The position numbers and the translations under genes were made by a program. DNA of 64,000 nucleotides, taken from NCBI GenBank assembly GCA_031308135.1, contig JAHLJT010008756.1, forward strand, positions 100,714,510-100,778,509. The letters are read 5' to 3'. Under the pieces are notes generated by a model. The model did not search any database, was not told the DNA's origin, and saw only the letters and a program-made list of their open reading frames with translations. Positions 11,086-23,167 of this stretch are shown here, in pieces (position 1 is the stretch's first letter; every line of letters starts with the position of its first letter). The DNA comes from Acheta domesticus. Lineage: Eukaryota; Arthropoda; Insecta; Orthoptera; Gryllidae.

Positions 11086-12000
11086 CGCTTTTTTTAGCGC
11101 GTCAACGGGTATGGTCATTAGTTCCGTAAGGACTAACGAGTAAGTCGACTAATCGTAACGACTAACCGTAAGGACTAACGATTACGTAGCAGAGCTACTA
11201 ATCAAATTAAAAAAAAAACAAAATTCATAAATCTCTAATATCAAGAACCTTGGTCTTCATTGGGCCTCACATTTATAATCAATTTTCGATGACATTGAAA
11301 AACAGTAAATCCTTGAATATTTTCAAACGCAGGATAAAGATTTGGATTTTAAAACATGATGACAATGATGCAAACAAGTTAACTGAAACACTGCATTAAC
11401 ACTGTGTAAACTAACTGTTGACTGTGACTGTATAAAAAGATCTGTTGACTGTGTAAATTAAGACATCATTAAATTAAGTAATTAAATTATGTGTAAATTA
11501 AGTCATTAAATTATAAACTCAGTATTGCCAACCATCACAATTGGTTATGGATGGTTAGTAATTCCTAGTAAATGCAAAGTAAATTATCTCTGTAAAACAA
11601 GATGGGAATAAAATTATTGTTATTATTATTATTATTATTATTAAGTTACTTACCTGCTGGAATGTGAGATCCGGCGGCCTACTCGTCGGCTTGTGGGGGC
11701 ATCCCCCTCCAGGGTTCTCCACCTGTGGGGCATTGTCCCGACCGGGACAAGCTCTAAGCTTCATATGTATGTGGTAGTGTCATAAATAGAAATGTGAGGG
11801 ACAGGAAGAGACAAGGCGAGGAAGGAAAGATCGTGCGCGCTTCTGAAGAACTGCTACAGCATTCGCTTGGTATTGATCTGAGAAACCAAGGAAAACTACT
11901 TATTAGAGCAGCCGGCCGCTAGCATTCTCTTCCAGACTGCGGCTGAATTCATCTAGCTCTCTCGCTAGTGCTAAGCTAGAGCTAACTCAGGCGGAGCTCG
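11086..12000 (-). mobile_element. R2 SINE pieces in the first intron
   Basis: Two segments, 11086-11200 (GCGTCAACGGGTATGGTCAT) and 11655-12000 (with GGAAGGAAAGATCG and GAGAAACCAAGG), match the R2 element in the same orientation. They are separated by AT-rich sequence and a (TTA)n run at 11612-11644. Confidence 0.55.
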
Positions 12001-13676
12001 CCACGAATTTTCTGTCGAAAGCCCCCCCCCCTTCCTAAAAAATGAAAAAGGTTGTGGGTGAAATCTGTAAGGCCGGGTTTCCCATACTTTTTAAGTTCAC
12101 GCACCCCTTTCGCTTAAATTATTAATGCCTTTGGTTCTTCACAGTGACAGCCGAATTTAGATGCTTTGGATTCCCCAAATACAAAATCCTGATGGCCCCC
12201 TCCTCCAAAAGAAAGCTCCAGTTATTCAAAATATAATGTATAAAAAAATTAAATACAAACTTTTATGTACAGTACTCCATTTGATTGGCGGCGCTTTGTG
12301 CTTCGGAAAAGTTGTTTCACTTGTGCTTTTTGGCTGAAATACAGGCTGCGAAAAATTCAGACATGCATGAAATTAAGGGTATCCATACCATACCTCTGAG
12401 GATGAACCGGTATCGGAATTAGTGATCTAATATACAAAAATCAATGTTTGTTCGTATTTTATGCGCTGTCACACCATTCATCCGATTGCAATAAAACTTT
12501 GTCAACTTATTGCTTGTACTTACGCGAAGAATATAGGCATACTACTATGGAACTGTGCGTATGTCTGGCGCACTTAGACGCAAAATGGGGGTGTTGATGA
12601 TGATTTTATGCGTTTATGCTGACTCAAGCGCCCCTTAACAGCTCTACGCAACCCGCCGCACCCTCATGTATTAAGTGCGTCTTCGCTGCATCTTCTACTC
12701 CTGCGATTGTGAAAAACGGCCGGAATTATTACTTGAACGTTATCTCGGACACGTAAATCAGACAGACTCTCCAAGACTGTGTCATAGCGAATGCATGCCC
12801 GAAATTGAGGGGGAACGTTTTAACATAGGATATTTGCCAACCATGTCCAAACTAGGACATACTCATGAAAAAGTCTTTCATTTATTAAACGTTTTGCAGA
12901 GCGTAGCGTAAAACGTGATTAACAATCATGTAACCAGTAGCGCGTGAAGTGTAAAACATCAATAGCGAAGCATTGCCAGATCCAATAGTTCGTAATAAAA
13001 GGAGGTACGTGTTGGTATTTTCTATTTTCACCTGACTCATTCTGTACATTTTTTTACAATCTTTCAAAAGTCACTTTCACTGATACAATAATTAGCTTAT
13101 ACATGCACCCGATGAGTTATTTTAAAATACTCGAGATTTTATTAATAAATAATTCCTTTGCCGTTTTGGACACAGATGCATAGATCCAGTACCAAGTGTT
13201 TACTCAAATTTTTCAATTTCATCGCAGCCTATTTGTCATCGTAACCTTGTGTATATTGCGCCAAGACTAGAAGCGCTGGCTCCGGAGGTCATTTGCGACA
13301 GCGAGTGCATTGCAATTTTGACGGCCGGTTGGCGAGATCCGGCATTATCGTAGAACGAAGTACGAACCAGAATTGTCGTAAAATGCATTCAAATTACGTC
13401 TGTTTACATAGATAAAATATTCTTATCGCTTTGACTGACTTTAAGTACATCCTTCTGGACTTTTCAGAAGAGAATCATTCAAATCATCTGTGCCGTAAAG
13501 AAACGTTTCTCAGCAATATGACATAGGAAACATTCGTTCATCAAACAGAGATAAAGACTTTGATGTTTTTCTCTTACCTGAAATGCCAATCAACTATTTT
13601 TAATTTTTTTTTCTGTTGCATTTTTATAAAGAAAAATATTAAATTTAATAGAATCCGCCCCTTCCTCGCCCCTCAG
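12001..13676. other. Intron A-B, remaining 1.7 kb
   Basis: No coding segment was recognised. Near 12425 a TATACAAAAATCAATGTTTG stretch resembles the 5' end of Helitron-like elements but has no visible 3' partner. Confidence 0.4.
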
Positions 13677-14011
13677 GCATACGTTAGAATTGCCGTACGC
13701 CGAGCCCGTTCATATTCTGAGCAGCGCGCGGCAGGTGCTGCAAAGTAACCCCCTCCGGCAGATGGAGACCGCGGCCGCCGCCGCGCCCGCGCTCCGGCGG
13801 GCGCCCCAGCCGCGTGCTGCTGCTGACTGCGGAGGGCTCCGAAGGCGACGAGGGCTACGTGCAGCCGCGCAGCTTCCCGCCGGGGGCGACGCAGCTCGCC
13901 CGCGGCCCCGCCCGCGGCCCCGCCCCCGCCTCCGACGCCTCGCGCGCGCACTCCTACCTGCTGGTGGTGGGCGGTGACCCTGCGGGGGCCACCATGCCCG
14001 CCTACGAAGAG
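13677..14011 (+). CDS. Exon B of the receptor: tyrosine motifs, one-base frame problem
   Basis: The exon lies between a polypyrimidine-CAG acceptor and a GAG|GTGAGG donor. Its 5' part continues exon A in frame (HTLELPYAEPVHILSSAR), while the 3' part reads SRVLLLTAEGSEGDEGYVQP and ends AYEE in the frame that joins exon C. Exon length after the split codon is 334, one more than a multiple of three. So there is one extra base (or two missing) between about 13721 and 13813, where a run of five C (13749-13753) and a CCCC run (13804-13807) are the likely places. Tyrosine motifs seen are YAEP, YVQP (a YxxQ, STAT-type site), YLLV and YEEV. Whether this is a sequencing error or a real lesion cannot be told here. 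Confidence 0.6.
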
Positions 14012-14076
14012 GTGAGGCCAGGGCGCTGCTTGAAGGCGTAGGCTTCCGCGCTCGGAATCCCGTAATTGCTTCTTTC

Positions 14077-14430
14077 GTGTTTTCGGACGCGTTAAATTCT
14101 ATGGGCATTAGACTTGTAAGTATGGTGCATGTTTTATCACGAGAGGTGGCGGTGTTCTTCTCCCTCTGGAAGGGGAGATCCGGTGCAGACTACACGTTGG
14201 GTAGAGGGGTTTTTCTCCTTCTATGTATCTCCCATACCGCTCCAGCCGGGACAAGTTCTAAGCTCCCGATTGCTTTTTGTCATGTGTAGTAGTGTAGTGC
14301 ATGTAAGTGTGTGTTAAGTGGTGAAGATAGATCCAGGAAGAGGAAGGAAAGATCGCACGTGGTCCCTGGCCCGTTTGTTAGAGTTCTTCCGCATTCATCT
14401 GATGTAGATCGGAGAAACCATGAAAAAAAG
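14077..14430 (-). mobile_element. R2 SINE, truncated copy in intron B-C
   Basis: Shares GGACGCGTTAAATTCTATGG, GGCATTAGACTTGTAAGTAT, GGAAGAGGAAGGAAAGATCG and GGAGAAACCATG blocks with 5828-6368, in the same orientation. The tRNA-like head is missing. Confidence 0.65.
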
Positions 14431-14768
14431 AGTTTGTTTGTCCCAGTTTGCCTTTTCGTCAATCGACGAAAAGGCAGTCAGCAACCAGAGAGACTAAGAC
14501 TTTGTATTCGATACCAGCGCTGGAAACATCTATATGGTTTTGAGGTGATCAGCGTGAACTTACGTCCTTGGTGGATCTAGTTTTGAGATAATAAAAATCG
14601 CATCGAAAAAATATTATTTTATTTTATTAAGTACAGGCTATTCGAAAATTGCATAAAACTTGAACTAAATGAAATTAAATATACCTATTTATAAAAAAAT
14701 AAACCCTTGAAATATGTAATAGTAATATATTAATTCTATTTACTTTCACAGCTCAAAACAAATTACAA

Positions 14769-16353
14769 TTAATTGTTTGAAAAACATTGTTTGTATGATT
14801 TCCTGTTATATAGCAAATCAGGACAATCACATTGAAGGCTCCAGCAATAGGCTGCCATCCAGCAGTAGTTGCCATCATGTGCATATCCCCTGCCCTGATA
14901 TCTATTTTCCATCTCCTTTATTTCTTGATGGAACCGTTCGCCTTGTTCCTCACTCATATTGCCAAGATTTTCGGGAAATTTACCTAGATGGCTAGATGGA
15001 GGTAGTATACTTTAATGCTCATAGTTGCACCCAAATTTTAAAAATTTAAAAGAAAGCCTTGCACCAGTTCTGCATAATTTTCTACTCTATGATTAACCAA
15101 AAAGATCTTGACAACAATGAAAAAGCTGCGCCAGGCAGAAGATTCAGTATCAGTCATGGAACTTGTCGAATTTCGATCATTTATCAATTTCCGATTTGGA
15201 GACCATCAAATATGCCAGCTTTTAATTTTTCCGTACTCAATCTAGGGAAAAATCTGCTAATATATTTGAAGCAATCGCCATCCTTGTTTAGTGCTCTCAC
15301 AAATTGCTTCATTAATCCCAACTTTATGAGCAGGGAAGGGAGAATGATCTTTTCTTTGGCAACCAATGGGTCGTTTACGATATTTGCCGCACGTTTTGTA
15401 ATATTTGCCCTTGGGGCCATGTCACTTTTTTTAGGGCTGCTTCTTTGCTCGACTATCCCACAAGCAGAGAAAAACATGGGTATTTTGTGTATCCACTTTG
15501 TTGTCCACGTAAACAGTTGACCATTTTGAAATCTACGTATATAGACCATTGATGGTCAAGATAACAAAGGTTTTGTAAGACCATTTTGATATTATCATAT
15601 TCTTCTTTAATTTTTGTTGAGTGACCAATTGGTATTGATGGATAGTAGTAGCCGTTGTGCAGTAAAACACATTTTAAACTTCGAGTGCTACTGTCTATGA
15701 AAAGCCGCCAGTCTTGGGTCGATATTCTGAAACACCCATATGAACAAGTGGTCCAGGAATGTTAGAACAGTACATGAAGTCTCCATTTTCACTGAAATAT
15801 GGTAGAAGTTTTGCCTCTGTTGTCCTGTAAAAATGTTATTTTTGCTTCTGGTATCAAACATTTATTTTCTTTTAGTCTGGATGCTAAAAGTTCAGCTGCT
15901 TGTTTTGGCAAAACTGAGGTCACGTATTATATCACTGAGCTCTTCTTGGGAAAATTGTACTTTTGTAGCAACATTTCCATTGTCTTCCCTACCACTGCTA
16001 ACTCCTGAATTACACCCCAGACTACGTAAATCCAAACTATCGGCCACAGAAATTTCAGGGAGTCTGATGAACACTGGTATGGGAACATCAGGTTCGGGTG
16101 CTAGAGGTTGCCTTGCTGATTCCAAATCAGGGTACTCCCAGTTCTTTTTCTTGTAATGATTTAACACTTTTACGTTTACAGCACAAAAATAACAATCATG
16201 ATGATGGTTTTTGGGCTCTCGACGTACCATCGGTACACCAAATTTTAAACTCTTCAGTTTTCCACTGACGGGACACTCCACACAAGTTTTGCAAACCATA
16301 TGGAGAGTCCAAGACATCTTGATCACCCAGTTTTCCACCAAAATATGCTTCAT
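14769..16353 (-). pseudogene. Degenerate copy of a repeated arthropod protein family with a GERFHQE motif
   Basis: Minus-strand fragments, N- to C-terminal: SLKFGVPMVRREPKNHHHDC with YFC (about 16270-16190); AAELLASRLKE (15900); QDWRLFIDSSTRSLKCVLLH with NGYYYPSIPIGH (15715-15620); LVAKEKIILPSLLIKLGLMK and FVRALNKDGDCFKYI (15360-15260); and SEEQGERFHQEIKEMENRYQ with YCW (14955-14830). I recognise this order from a large family of 'uncharacterized' proteins repeated in aphids, other arthropods and cnidarians, which looks mobile-element-derived, but I cannot name it securely. Many stops and frameshifts show it is dead. It lies antisense inside intron B-C. Confidence 0.65.
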
Positions 16354-16359
16354 GCTTTT

Positions 16360-17540
16360 TCTACAAAGTTTCTAATATTTATTTTCTGTTTTTATTGCGT
16401 ATATTCCCCTCAAATGTAGCAAAATACATTAGGATCGTCCAAGCAACGTCTTCCTGAAGAACTCATTGTTCTGTAACAAAAGAAGACAAAGCTCGATCAG
16501 AATATTCTGAAAATAATGTGATATTCAATATTTAAAATGAAAATCAACAGTGTTAATAAAGATAGATATTTGCTTTAAAATTTGCTCAGAAAACACCAGT
16601 GTTTTTATAAATATAGATATTTGCTGTTAAATATGAGTTTTGTGATAGCATCATTCATTAAAACGTTCGTAGTACAAAAACTAGAGTCAATTCAATGAAA
16701 CTAATGACACGTCTGGATTCAGCAAACTCGATTTACTGTAAATTCGTTGCAAAATCCTAGGCAAGTGAAAAAAAGTTTTTTGTTGAACAGTGTTATTAAA
16801 TAACACTGATCTCTAAGAGCATGTAGAAATCAAATGCACAAGAAAACAAAATAGAAACAATATACTGGTGCTTGATATTATTTCCTCAGGTAAACAGCTA
16901 TCTTAAGGGTTTAGAGAAACATTTTTCCTTTCTTTAATTTGTCCTACAAATACACTGACCCCCTCTGGTATGAAAATGGGACTATTTTCTGGGCGAAGAT
17001 AGATGGTGTTACCAATAGCAATATAATATTATTTTGCTCATTAGGTTTCTGTAACCTCTCACACTTAAGCAGTCTCCCATTCCGACCTTTTCTTCCTTTA
17101 ACGCAGGTTCCTGGAACATATACCTTCGGTCTATCACATTTTTATGGCATCTTGTCGGGTTGTCACAGGTAGGCCCTTCTAAGTCTGATTTTCTCTAACA
17201 TTTCAAATGCCTCGGTCGACTCCATAGGTCCATCTGATCTACAAATAGCCTAATTAAGGGTGGTAAATACATAGTGAATGGAAGAGTATTGGAAGGTGAT
17301 ATACGGTAGTTAGAAGAACCTTATAAATAAATAACTCACTAGGAAACACTCATGCCTGAAGCGGTATTCGAATCCGAAATTCTTCGAACCGAGAAAGATA
17401 TGACCTTACCGTCTTTCACTACTTAGGTACGCCAGTAGCATTAAATGATTGCAACCTGTGGGCATTGAACATTTACAGAGCTGTACACCAATAAGAAGTG
17501 TCTTTCAGTAAAGACACGTTCTGTGGAGCAAACAGCAAAT
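16360..17540. other. Intron B-C, AT-rich stretch
   Basis: No supported gene. A tRNA-like segment with a reversed B box (GTATTCGAATCCGAA near 17361-17375) may be a SINE fragment. Confidence 0.4.
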
Positions 17541-17544
17541 CATA

Positions 17545-18115
17545 GAAGGACCCAGAGGTTCCTGACAGGTGTTGAGAGACAGATCTTCCATGGTTTATAG
17601 CGCAACCCATCTCAACTTACACATTCTCAGTAGTGGAAATATCAAATGTCGAGGCGAGGCGAGGAATGGTGTCAATATCTTGTCGAAGGCAGGTTCGCGA
17701 AACGGGAGCAATATGTGATCGAGCGTTATTCTGTTGGAACAGGACTCCATACCAAGAGTACAAGAAATATGTCAGCCATTTGTAGTTCTAAGATGACAAA
17801 TTGTGTGTAATGAGTTCAAGAGGTGCTTTGGAATCGTGGGAAATTGCACCCACATCGTGGCATCAATCTATGACGCTTCACCATGATAAATCACTGGTCA
17901 TTACGCCGAACAGGGTATCACCACACGGATCCGCTGGACATCTTCGCCAAGACAGAAACAAAATTCGCCACCGATGGCCTCTCGTGACCACCCTGAGGTT
18001 AAAGATTCCCTGCCACGACACCAGCCCAGCCCAGTCGATGAAGACACTGAAGGGGGACGACCCGCCAGTCGTAGTAAATGTACCCTACTCATGCTGTGGT
18101 GTAGAAAGGCAGCCT
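17545..18115 (-). pseudogene. Tc1-like transposase relic
   Basis: Reading the minus strand with frame changes gives GGEFCFCLGEDVQRIRV (about 17995-17925) and GVLFQQNNARSHIA (17750-17705). A degenerate IDTIPRLASTFDISTTENV and EMGCAINHG follow (17680-17590). These correspond to the Tc1-family blocks SRFCLG..DGR.RVW, VLFQQDNARPHTA and WPARSPDLSPIEHVWD. The second catalytic Asp is replaced (QQN rather than QQD), the third region is eroded and stops are present. No terminal inverted repeats were found. Confidence 0.7.
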
Positions 18116-18966
18116 AGTTTATTATTACAAGGGCAATTTTATGTAGCAATGCACCGGATGTCAACATATGTGATCGTTGGCTCATTTTAAGCGCTGTAGA
18201 AAATTTTGCGATCTTTTCACTTCGAGCCTTGTCCAGCCTATCTATAACCTTCCTGTCGTTGATGGTAAGTACTTTCTTGAGCCCACTGTTCCAATATAGG
18301 GCTTCAGTGGCATTCGCGCTATTAACACAGGCAGACATGACGCTTGAGTCAATCAACAGCATGTTTTAGAAGCAGTCGCTTCATCTTAACAAGGGCGTAG
18401 AAGGTTTTGAACAAATAAATGTGTATACCTGGTCACCGTGAAGGAGTGTTTTAGACGCCAGATGTCATCTATATTGTAACAAAGACAAATAAGGTTCCTG
18501 ATTGAAAGATTTGTTCTATTTCTTTATGTGTATGTCATATTACGAAAATTAATGCAGTGCAGTTTAGCGTAATACTATTTTGCAACAATCCATTATGAAT
18601 AAAAATGTAAAGAAAATCTTATGTTTCCTGAATGATTGTGGATATATTACTTATACGTAATCATACTTAGTATACTATTTATACGTAAGTATAAGTATTC
18701 TTGTTATTTCACCTTTGCTACTTAAACATTTAAAATTCGTTTAACTGAGTTTATTTTATTTGGTTAACACCGAAACACTTCTTAAACGTTGCAATTTAAA
18801 GTTGGATAATTTTTTTTGTATATCATCACTTCCATAATTTCGTCACAATTTTATAAAGTGATGACATTTACAAATATGTGAACCATATACAGTTAACCGA
18901 TGGTAATGACGAGTGTCTAAATGACAAGGGACAATGTACGTTAAGTTGAAAAAGGAACTGCTTTTT

Positions 18967-19182
18967 TTAATATTCTATGTAAAAGTATGTTTCTGCTATC
19001 TCTTTACCTCCATCGATGTTTTCGAGGAACCACTGCTTAGGTAGTTGTATCACTCTCCCCGAAACACGCTCATCTTCAAGTGCGGCCGTTACGGAACTTC
19101 CCACATTCTTCCTTTCCATCACCTGATATGGTCCACGGGCCTTTGTATTCCATTGTTTTTGTTGGTAGGCGGCTCTACTCAT
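18967..19182 (-). pseudogene. Possible integrase C-terminal fragment of an LTR element
   Basis: A 71-codon minus-strand frame reads KQWNTKARGPYQVMERKN and later SGRVIQLPKQWF. The GPYQV motif followed by a small beta-rich segment resembles the C-terminal domain of retroelement integrases (W.GPY.V). The match is short and no catalytic core is nearby, so this is a weak call. The neighbouring 19195-19480 has repeated ATTCG/GATCACC elements of unknown nature. Confidence 0.35.
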
Positions 19183-19194
19183 ACGTTATTCGGC

Positions 19195-20213
19195 GATTAA
19201 CGAGCAACCGCACGCCGAATCCCGAGTAGAGTGGATGAATTGCTTGCTATTTGCCGAGTGACGATCATTCGGTGATCGCCCTACCCACCGCTTGTCGGTC
19301 TCTTGGACACAGCAAAGGGAGTGATTATTCGCCGATCACCTCAGCTATTCGGGATTAGGCGGGAAATAGCTCTCTGCTCAGCGAATGCCGAATGTGTGAA
19401 GTTTTCCTTCACAAGAGTGGCCAAAGGGGTCTGCTTGGTCCGATGTTAGCGGAATACGGGGATACGTTGCCGAGTCTAAGTAGCGCCAGGAATCTAGGTG
19501 GCCTGAAGGCCGCTACTGATCATAACCTGGGCATGCGTTTAGTATGAATGAATTTTATTTTACAACTTTGTATATACAACAGTATATACAACATACATGT
19601 TCATAAAACACACAGACACTACTCTACATAATAAGTATATAATCATACGCTACATACTAAGCCATTTCCTGTATTTATCAAACACACTGATCATTTCACT
19701 TTTGTTCTCTAATAACTACCTCCCCTTATTCTGAATATTCCATCTTGCCTTCATTCTTCCTTCCTCAAAAACCAGACAGCTCTCTCAAATACGATCCCAA
19801 TCTTCCTCTTCCATCTTACAGATCATACATTTTTCCCCTCACTATTCAGTTAATATTTACTTGCTCTTATTTCATTACCCACCCCATACGTCTGTCAATT
19901 TCCTTACGTTTACCTTTTAATTAGCTGGGAATATCATCCATCAGAATAATTTTATAGTATTTATTAAAATTTGAATTCCTTATCTTTTCGTAATCTTCTT
20001 GCAATAACTGATCTTTATATCTTTGGATCAATTATTTACTTAAGTCTATCCTTTTTCCTCTTAACCTTGTCACTTCCTCCAACAAGTAACCCTTTATTAT
20101 TCCAAAAACTTTCCCTTCTCCTTTCTCAATCAGATGTATCTATTTCCCAACAAATGCATGCGTGTAAGTAGTGAAGGGAGAGCTCACAGTCGAGCGCGTG
20201 TGTGGCGTTGCAG
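19195..20213. other. Intron B-C, final 1 kb before exon C
   Basis: 19195-19480 contains scattered inverted motifs such as ATTCGGTGATCGCC and TTCGCCGATCACC. 19545-20160 is pyrimidine-rich AT sequence with no recognised coding content. Confidence 0.4.
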
Positions 20214-20405
20214 GTGGTCCTGAGGCCGAAGGCGCCGGGCGCGGAGGAGGGTTACCTGCCCATGCAGCGCCACCGAATGCCCACCGTCCTGCGAGTGGTG
20301 CGGGGCGCGGCGCAGGCCGGGGACTTGGCGCTGGAGTTGGGCGCCGTTGGCGTCAGCCCTGACGAGTATCTGTTTATGAAGCCGCAGAAGCCGCCCGCTC
20401 CACCT
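20214..20405 (+). CDS. Exon C of the receptor: two YxxM motifs
   Basis: A 192-nt exon in phase 0 at both ends, with a GTTGCAG acceptor and a CCACCT|GTAAGC donor. It encodes 64 residues, starting VVLRPKAPGAEEGYLPMQRH and ending SPDEYLFMKPQKPPAPP. EEGYLPM and DEYLFM are YxxM motifs with acidic residues upstream, the type that binds PI3K p85 SH2 domains when phosphorylated. The final KPPAPP is proline-rich. Joined to exon B it completes the YEEV motif. The very high GC against AT-rich flanks supports a real exon. Confidence 0.7.
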
Positions 20406-20409
20406 GTAA

Positions 20410-22140
20410 GCAGTTTTAGATTGATTGGTGTTCCTGGGCGCCTTAAGGAAGTTGTCATGTTATGTGAAAAATAACATTAAACGCTGATACAGAAACTTGT
20501 CAAAAGATTAGATGTTTTTACACGCTTTTCCAAAATATGAAGCATTTCTACCATATAGTTTAAAAGATAACCACAATTGAAAACTTGCATTTTTAACATG
20601 CAAAGTGTACGAAAAGGATTTTCTCCGACCATAAATAATTAAATCTGAAACACTTCTACATAAGATTACATGATGGGGAAATGTTAAAAATGTAGATTAA
20701 ACCTTCTAAAGAGAAAAAAATTTGAATTAAAAGATTTTACCGTGTAATTTGGACAAAAACACAAAAAGAAAATAACTGGTTGGTCTGTGGGCATTTGTTT
20801 GTGAACGGACATGCGTATATGGTTAATTTATGATGAACGATGATCAATGGTGTACGTGGATGATCAATGCATTCTGGACCTTTACCTTAACCTCATATGT
20901 ATCCTCATGCTATCCTAATACATTTTAACTTCATGTTCTGCAAATTACCTTGGAACTCCCACGTAGCAGTCAGTTGAGGGAAATGAGTGTTGATTAATAC
21001 GGTGTAGTCTTTTTGGATTTTGTTTAATGAAAAAAAAAACACGAGTGCAGCCTACAGTACCCAAATCAGAACTCGGATTATAAAAATGGCGTATATCCTA
21101 CAATTTTTTTAATGTTTGCTTACATTACTTTATAATTTTTTACTTTTTATTAACTTTATTATTCTTCTACTTGAATAATGTGAAGCAAATTTTGAAAAAA
21201 ATAGTAATACCACCTAGCAAACATCTTCACACCAAATTTTTCGGTATTGCATTTCATGACATGTTAATTTTTGGTATGTTGGGCAAGCAAACAATTTTAT
21301 TTACCAATCACATATCGTGTAAACAATGTACCACAAATCATAGATTTTTTACAAAATACATAGATCTCCTTTAAATAAGCAACATACTACAAAACTTCCA
21401 GATAACTTCGGCAATTCCTCATGTGTATGAACTGCCTTAAACCTTAACAATTATGGCATCTTATGGTGAATACATATGCCAATCCAGAATAGGTACAGAC
21501 GACAATCAACAGAAAATATTTCTTCGTCTGTAACGTTTTCTTCTCCGTTTTGCAGCTATAGACAAATTTCTTTTCCACGATAACTTACGTTTTGTAACAA
21601 ATCGCTCTTTTATCTTAACTGGTCGCACATGATTTTCAGGTTTAAGATTAAAAAAACAGATCAACTCAAAATACTCACGCACTGTTCTACAGCTCTTTTG
21701 TACGTTTTAAACCTTCCCGGAAACGTAAACCATTGATACCAATATAACTATCAAGCGTTGCCAAGTTGATTGACTGAAAGTTAACGTTCTCTGAAGGAGT
21801 TAAATGCGATCAAAAGTATTATTCTTGAAAGGAAGCATTTACATAATTTGTAAGAAATGTCCTGCTTATAAAATAACTGAAATTTCAAGAGAAAATCAGT
21901 CATACATACGCGTACATTACTTCAGTATTTTCAGTATTTCATGTTGGCATTTCCAGTCAAATTAGCTTTCTAGCTTGCATTTATAAAATCATTAACACTT
22001 TTTAATACATTGTTTAAAAAATACTCGTTTACCAATCGACGCAAAATAGAAAAAATAATTTACTTGATACTTGGTCTTCATTTTTTAACAAGCACATTCC
22101 AAAATTAAAACTTTCCTTTCATCTGACTAGAAAGTAACGT
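20410..22140. other. Intron C-D, AT-rich stretch
   Basis: No repeat or coding content that I could assign; only short chance ORFs occur. Confidence 0.4.
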
Positions 22141-22149
22141 GACCACCTC

Positions 22150-22690
22150 CTTAACTGCAATGGACGGTAGTTTGACAAATTCCGAGGGCGTTAACAGGTA
22201 AGGTCGTTAGTCCCGTAAGTGTAGTGCAGGCATTTTTATCGCAAAACGTGGCGGTCTTTCCCCGACTATCTGGCAGGACACCACGCCGACCTACGTCGCG
22301 TAAAGGGTTTTCCCAACCAGGTATCTCCAATGGTGTGGCACTGCCCCGGTCGGATCAAGCTCTATGGTCCCAACGTGTGGGCATGTGAGTGTAAGTGTAT
22401 GTGAGTAAGGGGTGAGATTAGGACAAAGAAGAGAATGGATAGATCGAGTGCGGCCCATGGTCCGTTTGTATGAGTACTGCTCCAGCATTCTGCTGTTCGG
22501 AGAAACCACGGAAAACAATTGATCAGAGCAGCCGGCTGCTGGAATTCTCCTCCAGATAGCGGCTGACTTCGACATAGCTATTTAGCAATTGTCAAAAATC
22601 CTGTCACCGTCGGAATTCGAACCCTCGGACCTCCACAGTCAGAGGCACTGCAGAGACATCAGTTGATATCCTGAGCCACCTTTGTCGGTG
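22150..22690 (-). mobile_element. R2 SINE, near full-length copy
   Basis: On the minus strand the right end shows a clear tRNA-like head. The A box GGTGGCTCAGGATATCAACT lies at about 22680, and the B box GAGGGTTCGAATTCCG at about 22615-22630. The body matches 5828-6368 (GATCGAGTGCGGCCCATGG, GGAGAAACCACGG). It ends near the GTAAGTGTAGTGCAGGCAT block. A second partial copy of the terminal part follows at 22780-22915. Confidence 0.7.
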
Positions 22691-22779
22691 TGGACGCTAG
22701 TCCATACACGTTATGAATGTTACATCCCGGAATGTGGAGGTGTGCCTCGCCCGCTGGATGAATTGACTCATTATTTCGT

Positions 22780-22915
22780 GTTTTGGGGCGCGTCAAATGC
22801 TATGGCCATTAGTCCTGTAAGTAAAGTGCATATTTCTTCTTCGAAAGTGGCGATGATCTTCTCCGCTGAATGGTGAGATCCGACGCCGACCTGCACGCCA
22901 GCTAGCGATATGTCC
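22780..22915 (-). mobile_element. R2 SINE terminal fragment
   Basis: Matches the left-end part of R2: GGGGCGCGTCAAATGCTATG, GTCCTGTAAGTAAAGTGCAT and GTGAGATCCGACGCCGACCT. Confidence 0.65.
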
Positions 22916-23167
22916 AGAAGTATCATTCATTCTATTTTATACATTCCATATATTTATATTCCTTAATCTGTTCCATTTTGGACACCTTCCATTGCCATTT
23001 CCCTTTAAATCAACTACCCCTACCTTTACTGCAAATCATCTTACTCTTCTGTGTGTGAGAATCGTCTTTCTATTCCGCCTAAACAAATTATTTGACATTT
23101 CACATTCAAATATTTATTATTGGGTGTATTTATTACGTATGCATATTATGTAATGTTTGACTTTGCA

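Noticed and set aside
10664..11118. Minus-strand frames of 120-139 codons over exon A
   Set aside because: They are GC-driven shadows: low-complexity Ala/Arg/Pro translation, extending into the R1 repeat, while the plus strand gives a membrane helix with proper splice sites.
13673..14108. Long minus-strand frames over exon B
   Set aside because: Arg/Ala-rich shadow translation of a GC-rich exon that splices correctly on the plus strand.
19195..19480. Clustered GATCACC/GGTGATC motifs as an operator-like array
   Set aside because: Spacing is irregular and copies are few; no mechanism is supported in this eukaryotic intron.
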